Shown here piece by piece: positions 1 through 12,017 of a stretch of 64,000 nt of DNA. Numbering within the stretch: position 1 is the first letter of the stretch; the number at the start of each line of letters is the position of its first letter. A program made the translations under genes and the position numbers. The DNA is from Mansonella perstans (lineage: Eukaryota; Nematoda; Chromadorea; Rhabditida; Onchocercidae): contig JBAMDO010000083.1 of NCBI GenBank assembly GCA_037074765.1, forward strand, positions 165,888 to 229,887. Direction: 5' to 3'. The notes beneath the pieces were generated by a model. It worked only from the letters and a program-made list of their open reading frames with translations, made no database searches and was not told the DNA's origin.

Positions 1-2068
1 ATTCTAATGCTGTTCCACTGCGGTGCAAATCGGCAAATATTCCTTTTTCATGCTGATTGGAATTTTTTTTTGAAATATTTAAGCATGTTCATATTGTCGT
101 GTTATATTGCTAGAACGTTGTTGTTGGAATTAGTAAGATAATTCTGGGTATTGAAATATTCACCAAGATGATTAGTGAAAGGTTGCATAATGCTTGCATG
201 TGTATGATCAGTGGTCCAACTCTTAATTATCCTGATTCATTGTCTCTTTATGTCTCAGAAATAATTTCGATTTATTCGTACACTGAAAAAGAATATTTTC
301 TTTGCACTGGTTTTGTTGTGAAGAACCTTGCATATTTGATACGGACTTCTTTTGTTATGTCGTTCCACTATACATTTTTTTCTTTAAATTCATGTTGTGT
401 TCTTGTGGTTATGAAAATAGGTGGGATGTTGTCTCAGCGAAGGTTATCGTAGACATTTTACAATTGAAATAATTCTGAAGTCTACATATTTTCAGGGCAA
501 TATCTAGTATTAAACATGAGGGCTACAATCACGTAACTTCAACAGTCTGTGGTAGTTTATATTGTGGAAAGGGAGTAGAAAGAGTAGATAAACGTAGTTG
601 ATTTTTCTGTTGTGAAGGATAAAATTGATTTTCTATTAACTAAGCTGCCAAAATTTTGCATTCATTTCGCAGAGAAGTTTATTGAGCACTTTCATCATCA
701 TTCTTGAGGTGATATTTAATGATTATTATTTCATTGGTTTCATAGTTTCGTATATTACCTGAATAATACCTACCTGACCTTAGTCAATTTTCGACATTTT
801 TTACTCGCTTTTTTTTGGGGAAATTTCACGTTGTGTTTCAATAATGCTTAAATTGTTTACACCTCTAGTGGGGCATCTCGATGAGTTCAATTACGACGAA
901 TAATTTTAGATATTTTGAAGATCGGGAGTTGTTCACGTTAGTTACATTTGTTTGGCGCGTCATTTTTAGCTCTTGGTACTTTTTGTCATTTTCTTGGTAT
1001 TGCAACATTTGCTGCTTTAATGGTGGGAAATATTTCTCTGCAGGGAAGTTGACGTGAATACAATATCCAGGAACTGTCAACTCTATTTTTGCTTCTTTGC
1101 TAACCCTCTATCCCGCTACTTTTCACTTTGTTTTTACCTTCCGCTATTCAGCGTTTTATCTAGAGAAATATGTGTTCATTGGGACTGCAAATGTTGTAGT
1201 ATTTGGTAAATTTCTGAATCTTCAAATTTGTTGTTCAATTTCCAGAAATGTTTTGGAGATTGCAAATGAACTTTGTTCTGGTAACAGATATAAAATTATG
1301 AAGAAAAAGTGCATTACGAGTATCTCACATCAAAATGAATAGAAGGATCTCATCGGTGCGCAACAGAAGCACTGTGATACATCGTTTGATGAAGATGTTA
1401 GATAACGGTTCAGTGGCATTTCTAAGTTAAATGCATTTCGCATCTTCCTGGTTGATTTGTTGGGATCTGTTTCAGTCGAAACAGCAGTTTTCAAGCTCTG
1501 AAAAAAATAAGCTGTAATAGAGTTAAACTGAAGTATATTGATTCAATTATATAATTCTGACAAATATTTCTGAACTGACCCTTTTTTTTCGAAAATAATG
1601 GGAAGATGTCGGGTAATCTAATATGGGTGGCTTTGTTGGATCGAATGAAAATATTATACCGCGTACTTCATCCTGAAATTAAAATTCACTGATACAGAGG
1701 ACGTCACGATGGTACAGTTGTACGTCTAAATCTGACTTGAAAGCATATCGAGCCATATCAAATGTTAGATAATTAGTAGTTGACTTTTCAAATTCAAGTT
1801 TGGAAACGAACAGCTGAGGTAGTGTAGTCCCGAGCGGCGATCTTGCAGCAAATTTTACAGGAATTTTCATTAGTTGTCGCTGTAAATCGACAAAATTCTT
1901 GCATTAATTTGTTTGATGGATCTCCTGCAGAAAGAAATTAACAGCTTCTTGAACTGTAATTAGGAAGAAAATTTTGTCTGTCTTCTCAATGCCATACGAC
2001 AATTTTGTTTCATGCCAAAAAACTTACTGGGATTGAGAATCATTCCAACTGATGTATGATTCAAATGA
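1..2068. other. AT-rich stretch without supported genes
   Basis: Several short open frames occur on both strands (for example 168-452, 865-1080, 1097-1342 and 1679-1870). None shows recognisable domain blocks, biased composition or well-phased splice partners, so I see no supportable gene. It may hold intron or 3' untranslated sequence of a gene outside the window. Confidence 0.5.
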
Positions 2069-2806
2069 CTACCCAGTTGGGAAATTGGCTGCTGAGATAA
2101 TGAAAAATAACACAAATACATTGCCTTTTACCTGTTTCCAATGCGAATGATCCATGTGCTGAGCAATAAAATTCTGCAATATTTAAAATTTGGAAATTCT
2201 CAGCTATAATTAAAGTTTTTAAAATGAAACTTATTTACTCTGAATTTGTCTTTCTATGAGTTCCGAACATTGCTACTCAACTTTAATAACTAATAAAATT
2301 GATTAATTGCTAAATTTCATATAAAAAATGAAATAAAACTTACGATCAAACGTAAGTGGTATTGTATTAGTGCATGCTGCCGGTGGATAACAAGGAGTAT
2401 GGGAATAGTATCCTGATGAAGCATAGCCATAAGGATAGAATGGTGATGTCTCACTATGCACTGGTGACATTGGTTGTGGTAATGGTAGTCTGTACCAGTG
2501 TCCATATCCAGTGTCATTTTTCACTATGCTTGATATGTTCCGCTAAAAAAAAAGAATTAACTGCTATTTTTATGTGAAATACATTCTCAAAATTAAAATT
2601 TTGAATTTCAAAAACTGAAAAGTTTCAATCAAATGAAAAATAAACGAATAAGCCAATGAACAAATTGAATATGTCAACACTCAAAAGACAATTTTTTTCT
2701 TTTCATTTTCCTTTTTTATTTTTCTTTTTTAAATAAAACAAACCTTTGATAATGGCGTTGTAGTGACAGTTGCTAAATCTGAGAGTAAAATTATCAGTAG
2801 CAACAT
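2069..2806 (-). CDS. small putative secreted Tyr/Pro-rich protein, unrecognised
   Basis: Four-exon model on the minus strand: 2806-2744, 2542-2344, 2173-2132 and 2091-2069, about 108 aa. Exon 1 is almost exactly a signal peptide (starts MLLLIILLSDLA). Exon 2 is rich in Tyr, Pro, Ser and His (YPYGYASSGYYSHTP) and carries the block KNDTGYGHWY. The first intron is phase 0 and the second phase 1, ending after TFD. The related plus-strand gene starting at 4737 has the same organisation, which supports both models. Exons 3 and 4 are short and the least certain; an alternative frame in exon 3 exists. No known family was recognised. Export from the cell is inferred only from the N-terminus. Confidence 0.45.
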
Positions 2807-4736
2807 CTTATTACCTTGTGAAGATTTTTTTTAAGGACGCAAAATAAAAATTGATGAAAAATTCATCTATTTATCACTTCTTACATCAATGGGCGTTTCA
2901 TTGTACATTCTATTGTATATGATGCCATTGTTAAAGAAAAAAAAGAAATTTTGAAAATTTATGGAATTAAAACAAAATTTGATAAAAGTTTCTGAAATTA
3001 ATTTACTTTTGCTGAAAAAAATGTTTCTCAGCGTGCTTCAAAATTAGCCTTTTTTTGATTTTTATTTTGGCAATCGAAATCAATTGAAATATAACTGTTG
3101 AAAGTATTATTTACTCGATAACATTCGATTACTATTCGGTAAGGAAAGATGCCGAATAAATATGTAGTGTTAAGTTAAATTTCATTTTTTCATTCAGTTT
3201 TTTTAATGTTTAGTTTTTATTTTCACTTTATTCTTTGGTATGTATTAGAAATGAATAGGATATATCGAATAAAGACATCGATATTTCATAAACTGTTATT
3301 TCATTCAGCACAAGAATGCTTATTAGAAAGAAATGATTACATGAAAATCGATAATTTTAAAATACTGCAAGGAAGATTATAATTTTAAACCGAAATCTTG
3401 CATTCTACGAATGGCAAAAGTGTAAATTAAAATTGGGAAAATTTTTTTTTGCTCCTTCGTCCTTTATTTTTCTTATTTTTTTTTTGGAAAATTATTTGAA
3501 ATTCATAAATATCCGTCACATTTGAAAACAGCTGATAGTTGCACGCATCTTTTGCAATTCTTATAAAACTCAATTTTGAGAAATGAAATAAAAATGCATA
3601 AAAATATATTAAATCAATTTGTTTTACAAAATAATAAATAGAAATATCGAGACGAAATGCTAAAATTTTGTGCCGTTAGTTGAAGATATGCAGATAAGAA
3701 TAAAAAAAAAGATCGGGAATGTTTAGGAATGGCTCAAAATACTTTCATTGTAATATTTGAAAATTGTAAATATTCTTGAGATAATCTTGAAAGGAAGGGG
3801 AAGAAAAAATCAACGAAGAATTTTCACAAGCTATCAAAGAATGAAATTGTAGATTGCAAATAGATTATATTAAAATATCTCACGTTCTTATGAATCATCA
3901 TGGAAAATAAGGAGTTCTTTGATTTACAGATAATTTTGGAGATTTTCTGAAAGTTCCAATATAAATTTAGCATATAATTGAAACTAAACTAATATTTTTA
4001 GTACAGCATAAAACAAATAAAATAACATTTCTCATTTCAACATTTATAAAAAGTGCTTTCAAAATTTGCGAAATTTCATTAGCTTTTTAATGTAAATATC
4101 TAGAATAAGTTTTAGTCATTGATAATTTTTACCATTGCTACCGCACCATTATTGAACTCATTATTCTTATTATTATTTTTATTATCACAATAATGATCCA
4201 TAATGCTAAGTTGACCATCATTTCAATTATTATTATAGTGATTAGCACCACTGCACCTATCACTAGCATTATCTTCATCACACTGGGTTACTCCATATTG
4301 GGAGTATTGTAATTACACCTGTAATTGGAGATTCACAATGCATTAGTTTTTACTTCTGCAACAAGCATCTTAATTAATCTCTACGTGATAATTTACCAAT
4401 TTAAATATGAACAATTATGTGCTAAATAATAAGTAGGTTTAATATAGAATTGTGTTTTTCTGAATCATTTAAAAGTAGTAATTTATAGTATAACTTTTGT
4501 TTTCACCAATTTTTGCTTTTTTCTCTCTGATTTTATGAAACTGAAGAATTACTTTAAAATTCGATTTTAAAAACAAAATGGAATTACAGTAGACAGAGGA
4601 AAAAAATTGTTGAATTGACGAAAAAAAAATTTACGGAACCCCGCCCCAAGTGTTTTTGTCTTGCCATTTCCATATAAAAATTAGCTGCGTTTTTACAGTC
4701 ACTTTTTTCATAACTTGAAAAATACATCGCCGACAT
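2807..4736. promoter_or_regulatory. shared upstream region of a divergent gene pair
   Basis: About 1.9 kb of very AT-rich DNA lies between the start codons of two head-to-head genes for putative secreted proteins. It contains ATT/ATC-rich simple sequence around 4150-4280 and no convincing coding region. A TTTTTACAG acceptor about 37 bp before the plus-strand start codon could be a spliced-leader acceptor. Promoters of both genes must lie here if the models are right. Confidence 0.35.
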
Positions 4737-6015
4737 ATGCGCTCCGTTTGGAATATTGCAATTGCTGTACTCCACCTTTTTGTTACCGTGGAGAGATCTG
4801 ATGTAAGTTAACAAATGAATAATCATAAACTATTTAGCTTGCAATTTTTTTGGATCAACAATGGAGCTTTAAATTTTTCTCGTGACTTACTGAAAATTTC
4901 AAATCCTAATAATTTCGCGTATTTCCTTTTATTTTAAATTACTAACGACAAATTCAGCAGACCCGCTTTGAATCTTTAAAATTATTTCGATAAAAATTTA
5001 TTCCGATCATTTAGTCCTGCTTTATTTCACAGGCAACATTGAAAAATCAAACTGCTGAAGGTCACTATTACCCACAACCACCGTATGCATTACCACAATG
5101 GCAAGTACCACAAGGCTGGACACTATCACAAAGCTGGATGCAACCACAGAGTGCAATTTCATCACAAGCATGGGCACCATCACTTGGTGGTATGTCAATG
5201 CCAATGCCTGCTTGGGTATCATCACCGGTGCAGTCAGCTCCACCATCATTTTTGTGGGCTTCATTTGACAACAGTAAGTATAAATTTCTAAGCTTGCTAT
5301 ATTCAAATTAATCACGAGTTCAGCTCACTGTTTGTAATTACAATAATGCAAATTGGGAAGTGGTAAAGGCCTTTCCTTTCCAATTATAAAAAAATTTAGG
5401 AAATGTTTGTACACTGGATGCGACAATATTAGTTGTTTTGGAAAATGATGCACCGACTGCGCCAGCAAACCCAGTTAATAACGCACAACCGCCATCTTCA
5501 TATTACGGCAGTGATTTGTCCTCAAATGCAGTAAGAATGGCATGTTCCAATATTGCGACTACATCCAATCAAGCATGCACAACTTGCTGTAGAATGTCAT
5601 GCAAACACTACAGTATAAGCCTGGCAAGTTTTAATGCATTTCTTAATCTTAATGAAGTGACGCATACATATCAAAAATCAAGAAAGCAGATGAGATCGTT
5701 GTGAAACTAAATAACCGAAAATTCAGGGAGATGTTCACGGATTTCTAATAAATTCGACAAGACTCAATCCTCGTCAATTCCCAGATTTCAACATACCATT
5801 ATTTCAACGGATAGTTAGTTTTTCCAATTAATTCAATTAAAAAGGCGCTATAGTCTGGAAATACAGCTGAAACGTTATCTCTGGAAATGTTTTAGAAGCG
5901 GGCAGCATCGACAATACCGCAGCTACCACCAATTTCCTGTGTGTGCTGCGGACCGCGACGTTTCTTCACAAGCTGGCCTGGTTCAGCAACTAGTCTACCA
6001 CCACAACAAATGTGA
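4737..6015 (+). CDS. putative secreted Pro/Gln/Trp-rich, Cys-containing protein, unrecognised
   Basis: Four exons, 4737-4802, 5033-5273, 5400-5623 and 5896-6015, give about 216 aa with all phases closing. Exon 1 encodes a hydrophobic leader (MRSVWNIAIAVLHLFVTV). Exon 2 starts with KNQTAEGHYYPQPP and is rich in Pro, Gln, Trp, Ser and Met, ending ASFDN. Exon 3 is Asn/Ser/Ala-rich and then Cys-rich (ACTTCCRMSC). Exon 4 carries CVCCGPRR close to the stop. The exon 3 donor is either GC type (CTG followed by GCAAGT) or a GT donor 33 bp further on; both keep the frame. The gene resembles the minus-strand neighbour in leader, exon phases and the K-N-x-T-x-x-G-H-x-Y block. No known family was recognised; a secreted or surface-coat role is inference. 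Confidence 0.55.
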
Positions 6016-6569
6016 TTAAGATCGCTGACTGACTGATTAATGTCCATTATTAAGCAATTATTTAATGCTTTCCTTCATGTATTTAATTTGTAACATTATC
6101 CATACCTTGTTCCTTGCTAAACAAGGACTTAAAACATCATAAACTTCGCTTCTGATTGAAAACACGACACTCATAAAATATGATTAACTTAATCTGAAAA
6201 ATTCCATAGACTTCTCAGTCATTTTTGAAACAAAGTTAAATAAGGTTACTACCGACTTTTTCATATGAGTGTAACGCAGCTGTCTCTAATATTTGCGGCG
6301 CTGATAAAGAAGTGTACTTTTTTATAGCCTTTGAAGTTTCTTAGCTCATACTCAATTTATCGCTTTTCTAGAAATTTCCGACAAAATGTTGATAGCATAG
6401 CATAAAAACAAAATTGGATGGTAAAATTTCTCTGCAAATTGATTTATGCACTTGAAACAGCTGAAATATAAAATTAAGAGAATAGAGGAATAAACTAAAA
6501 ATTTGTGTGAGGGACTATTTTTTACATGTTATTTTATACAGGATACCTCAGTTTGGGATAATAATCAAG
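6016..6569. other. intergenic, convergent 3' ends
   Basis: This short stretch lies between the stop codons of the plus-strand secreted-protein gene and the minus-strand thiouridylase gene. No coding signal was seen; it probably holds both 3' untranslated regions. Confidence 0.4.
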
Positions 6570-8972
6570 TCAGTTTTTTGTATCAGCTAGCGTTGTAACA
6601 ACATACTGTATTTCACCGCCACCAAGACATTCGTCATCGTTATAAAAAACACAAGTCTGAAATTAACTATTTGCTTAATGACAAAGCAATTCCATAAATT
6701 ATACTTTTTCCATTCCATTACAAAATCAAAAACGATACCTGGCCAGGCGCAGCTGCTCGAATTGGATTATACGGCTTAACATTTAGAAGTCCTTTTTCCA
6801 GCCGAGTAGCCTTACAAAGAAATGCGGGATGTGTCCTTTGGCAACGAAATCCCATTTTTACAGTGCCTGGAAAAACGAATTTCAGCATACTTATCAAGAG
6901 TCAATAAATGAGACGCCATGAAAATATGGAAGTAAGAATTGCACCTATATCGCCTAAAGGACATTCAGATATCCAAAGGGGCTCTTCAACAACAAATTCA
7001 CGAGCAAATAAAGCTGGATGGTGTGATCCTTGACACTGAAATATTTGAATTTTTCAAAAGCAATTCAATAAAATACCGTTTATAGCAGCTTTTTCTTGAC
7101 TAGGAACCACCTAGCTTTTTTTATAATAGAGACTAAAAAGTTCAAAAATAATAAATTCCGTTAATTTGAAAATAAACTTTGATCAAAACTTTCGGCGTAT
7201 TGGTTAAACTTTTAATAAACAAAACAACCCCGTCTATATTCTACTCATCGTGTCGTCGGCCTTGTATATTTTTGTTCTCGCGGACCAATAATTGGAAACT
7301 ACTGGTTTACCTCATTGTCATAAAGACACACCGCTAGATAACAACTTTTCGAGTCCTAATCTTGATATATTCTATAATGATGAAATTAGAAAAAAACGAA
7401 CCACCCAAAGAGTTTGCGTTTTATCATCAAGAGCAGCAGCAAACAAACCAACAGCACTTTGACAGTGGTCAGGTACCATTGTAATGCGTTTACCAATTGT
7501 ATAGTGATGTATACCTTTGTGTTCAAAAATAACTTTCCCAGTATCGATGTCCTTCACTGGACCAATTACAGGTTCAATATACTGTAGAACCAATATCTTT
7601 ATTATTGATATATGCAGGAACGATATAATCTCTATTTTTTGTCATATTATTTACAAAAAATTTGTCTAAGAGAACTTAGTGAATTTCATCTCTTCCACCT
7701 TACCTGATTGATAAAGGAGTCGAAACGTTTTCTTTTTCCAACGAAACAAAGTCCCATGCTCTAGAAAACTTATTCCAATTACAGAATAGTCATTTCCATT
7801 TAATACTGTTAGGACAAATCCAATTCTGTACTTTTACTTTGTCGCCTCACAGTAATAATTAAAAAAATAGGAAAAATAAAAGCAAAAGAAAAGTCACCTC
7901 CGGCTTTTCGGCAATTTCAGTCATCCCCACATCAATCGCAATTTGGCGCACTTGTTGCTTTGTCAACGAACCTACTGGAAACAATGATCGCCTTAACTGC
8001 GATTGAGTTAAAGTTGACAGGAAAAATGTCTGGTCTTTGATAGGATCTACAGCAGCAAGCAACCGAATCACTAAATGATCGCATGGAATAGAATTGCGCA
8101 GTAACAAAAAATTACGAATATGAAAATTATCTCTACTGAACCAGTGTAAAAAGCCCGGCAATCGCAACTCCAAGTAGTACTGGAAATGAAAGTCATAAAC
8201 CACTGATTTTATTTTCAAGAACAATAACTCAATCCACTGCAGTGTTAACTACATCAAAGCATTTACGCATTTATCCACTTACATCCGGTTTCTGAACGTT
8301 TCTCCAAAAAATCTCCAAAACTTGTCCTTGCAAAATGGCCTGTTGCAACAGCATCAGCTTGAAGCTCATTAAATGCATATTTATGAAATCGATCGAATTT
8401 TATTTTTTTATTGCACAGCACATCAGATACGACCGTTCTCCCTTTACGATAATTATCAAGCAAATACCTAAACGAAATAATAGTCTTACGAAAAGCCACT
8501 TGAAAAACGAGAAGCAGGAAGTGGATCTTATTAATTCTACCTTATTCTTGTAGAACTGAGAATACTGTATTACTAATTTCAAACTTACATAAAAATTTCG
8601 TTCCAGTACTTATCTACAAAATTGGCTACACAAAAAGGTATTTGCAAATGATTGCACACTTTTTCTGCATCTTTTTCGTCCACAGATTGCGGGCAATTTC
8701 TTGAATCCTCTTCAACACGATCCCAATTTACCTTAAATGAATTGCTTAACACTTAAACAGTGCAGTATCTCTCCCTGAAATATGAAACATATTTTATAAC
8801 CATAGCAGAGATTCCCTCATATATCCCAAATTCTGATAGCTAATTGTATAAAAACAGACCATACCATATGGACGCCAATTACATCAAATCCACGCTTTTT
8901 TAATAAATATGCAGAAACTGCACTGTCAACACCACCAGAAATTGCACAGACGACTTTTCGGATTTGCTTCAT
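6570..8972 (-). CDS. TRMU: mitochondrial tRNA-specific 2-thiouridylase
   Basis: Nine exons on the minus strand (8972-8865, 8731-8589, 8467-8283, 8070-7898, 7760-7704, 7581-7402, 7035-6945, 6866-6739, 6656-6570) give about 383 aa in continuous phase; the human protein is about 420 aa. The family makes 2-thiouridine at the wobble position of mitochondrial tRNAs, using ATP and a persulfide sulfur. Visible landmarks are the PP-loop [13 protein letters not shown] near residue 12, the catalytic Cys in [27 protein letters not shown], the second Cys in [18 protein letters not shown], and the C-terminal [13 protein letters not shown]. The start chosen is the Met before [13 protein letters not shown]. 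No clear mitochondrial presequence is seen, and an acceptor-like CCAG lies about 35-40 bp upstream, so a 5' exon or an atypical import signal is possible. Confidence 0.93.
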
Positions 8973-9523
8973 TATTACCAAATTCACCGCTAAACTTTCA
9001 GAAACTAGTCTGGAGAAATTGGAAAACAACGACACAGAACCGAATACACAATAGAATAAAAAAAATGCTACAGAAAAGCTACGGCGCTATGATCGTTTAT
9101 CATCATTAACCAACCGAAGGACAAAACAGAACAGTTTTGATGCACAGAACCTGACACCAGTTTCAAAATAATGACAGATCACTACTGCATAAAAATATGG
9201 CAGTAAATGACTGCAGAGTACCATGAACAATCGTTCCTTTTAATTATGAAGAATAACGAACTATTTTCTTTAACCACCAAGAACAATACTACTTTTCTCA
9301 CATTTCATCAGCTTATTCGCAGATATTGTATAACATCTAAAAAAATACAACGTAGCACGGAAGTAAGTGAACCGGTCTCCGATGACTGTATTTTAAAACA
9401 AAGAACAAATTTTACATGCATTTTTTATTCATAAAAAACGGTTATTCGACAATCAATTGATATTTGGCACACATATTTAATATAAGATACCTATTCATTA
9501 CTTATACAATACCTGACTACTAA

Positions 9524-12017
9524 TCATTTCGCTTGCTCCAAAAGTCGTCTTTTTGTATCGTCCTTGACTGCTTCATCCAGCTTTTTATCTTCGTTTGTAA
9601 GACCAAGCTATATAAATCATACAGAATTTTTTCAATTAAAAAAGAATTTGTAATCACTACCTCCAAAAATAGATACTATTAAATTCGCCAGCAATGAAGT
9701 ACTTACCTTTTTTAGTTCTTGTGAGAGTCGCACATCTTCCTTTGCTTTTAATTCCTTCATTTTTTCTAATCTTTCCAACCTTTCTTTTTCATCTTCATTC
9801 TATAAAAACGAACATCTCACTAGATCAATTAAAAGAAAATAAATCTCAAAAAAAAAGAAGAAAAAATTTACTTAATCAAAAATGAAATGAACTGACCAAC
9901 AAGCCCTCTTTCGAAGGAACACTTAATTCAGCCTCGAGCTGTTCCTCTCGTTTTTTTTTTAAACTTTCAAACGATGGCATTTCCACTTCTCTTGGGAAGC
10001 CTAACATTGCATCGCGAAGTTCATCTATATCTTTCCTTTTTACAATCTAAAAGCAGAAAACTAGAGATAGTGAAAATTTTTACAAGCTACGAAACAAAAT
10101 TCTTCACCAGACTGGTTTTGATATCGGAAGATGCAACTTCATTGCAATGACTAATTTTGCAGACATTTCAACTCATAATAGTAATCTTGATATCAAAGTA
10201 AAAACTTATTTACACATAATATTTCTTCACTTAACAACTGAAACTATTATGAAAGACTTGATAATTCAATTATTTAAACATGAACTGATCATTACGTCTA
10301 ACCATAATATGTAAAAAACCATAATGCAATTTGAAATGGTAAAATTGGAAAAAGTCATACATATTGCTGTTCTTTCCGCTCGAACGGCCTAAAATATTGC
10401 CAAATTCTATCAACAGCTTCTTTATCAATCCTTTGCATGGCCTATAAATTACATAAATCGGCGAAGAATCAAGTGCTGATCGAATTGAGTATACATGAAA
10501 TGTATGAAGAGAAGTAAGACAGTACCGGATGATTTTCCAAACTTTCTAAGACTTGAGGCAGTAAGATATCTCTACGTTCTTCATTTAATTTTAACACAAA
10601 ATCTTTGTCACAACGTGTTCGCAGGATCTGCAAAATGACACATATTAATCTCCGAGGTACAGAAAAATTGCATGTAGGAGCGAATATAAGAGAATAAAAT
10701 CATCCTGTTAAATCTTCACGTATTTAAAGCTAGCTAAATCACCCATAATTTTCATCAAAGCATTAAACATTATACGACCACAACCAAATAAAAGATGCAC
10801 GACGTTACACATTCTTGCTACTTTCCATTCCTGCTTTTACCCGTCAAGAAATTCAGTGATGAACTTGCCTCAATAGCTTCGCGAAACATTAATTTTCCTT
10901 TTGGTATTTTTTCTGGTGGAGGCTCATAAAATCCGAATTCCCATATTCGATCATTTCTGTGAACCCATTCTGTATCTTTCGATTGTAATTCTCTACAAGA
11001 AATATGAGGTAAGAAAACGTAAAAGTACAAACGCTTAATCGTTCGTTTAACAATATCTTTGCAGTATTTTTACTAGCGAAAAAACAGTACTTGGTAGGTG
11101 TCCAACGATTTCCTGGTTCGGAAGCAGTTACTGTGATTTTATTCATATTGTTTATTAAAAACTCGTTTCGCTTTTTTATTTCCTATAAAGAAAAGAAATC
11201 ACTGCATACAGTAATATAATGCGAGATAAAATTAAGACTTGCCAAAATTGCTTTTAAATAATTTTTATTGCACAAGCTATGGCAAAAGAGCCATCCTGAA
11301 ATGATACGGAATTTTTTTTAAACACCTTGATTTTTAGATAAAATGCTCCAGTTTGTGATACGAGTTTATACCTCCGTAATTTTCTCGTCAGCTTGTACTT
11401 TCTCAAAATGCTTCTGTTCTGTCGGATATCGTGGAGCCCGATGGATAGTCTGTAAAACATTCATTATTTTAAGTCCAATATGCTAAAGCAAATCAAGCCA
11501 GATTTCTAATGTTTCGACTACAGTACTTTCATTCCAAAAAATCTCATTACATTTTTAGTAAGAATTATTCCCGAAATTTTCTCAGTACTGCCATATATAA
11601 GGAACTGCCATAGACATGAAAAAACATCGCATGACAAATTATATGTCGGGGAATTTAGAATGTAAAAGATCACCACACATAACAAAAAAAGACCACATCA
11701 AAAGAACAGGATGATGCGTAAACTATTCCTATAAGCAAAATTCAGATATTTTGTACTGAAATAACTGGTGCTTTAAGAATAACTTGAACAATATGACCAA
11801 CAGGTAATGGAAAAAATACCCAAACATGATTCAAATCTAAAATGATTTTGAGGTAAATCAACTGGTTTATATTGTACAAAATTAAAATTTAATAATATTA
11901 ACTCATAAGGAGAAAACAAGCCTTGTTTTTCTCCATATCTTCAGCATATTTAATTGCTTTTTGTTGATAATTTCGATTTTTTACCGTACGTAAAATTGAC
12001 TTCCAAATCTTCTTCAT
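9524..12017 (-). CDS. unrecognised charged helical protein (about 300 aa)
   Basis: Exons 11449-11372, 11182-11091, 10992-10869, 10627-10526, 10441-10361, 10046-9897, 9799-9707 and 9607-9524 join in perfect phase, so this is a real gene. The 5' exon (12017 to about 11925, starting MKKIWKSILRTVKNRNYQ) is plausible, but its donor phase does not fit, so a small exon may be missing. Distinctive blocks are IHRAPRYPTEQKHFEKVQ, TASEPGNRWTPTK, NDRIWEFGFYEPPPEKIPKG and LENHPAMQRIDKEAVDRIWQYF. The last 100 residues are Lys/Glu-rich and probably a coiled coil. The intron after the 10992-10869 exon uses a GC donor (GAG followed by GCAAGT). I do not recognise the family. The size, basic N-terminus and charged helical tail would suit a mitochondrial ribosomal protein, but that is only a guess. 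Confidence 0.7.

Noticed and set aside
1679..1870. 63-codon minus-strand frame at the left edge
   Set aside because: No splice partner in phase with the nearby secreted-protein gene and no recognised motif.
8071..8224. N-terminal extension of the thiouridylase exon ([14 protein letters not shown])
   Set aside because: The preceding exon ends in phase 1, which does not fit that frame. The acceptor at 8071-8072 gives [14 protein letters not shown] in phase and matches homologues.
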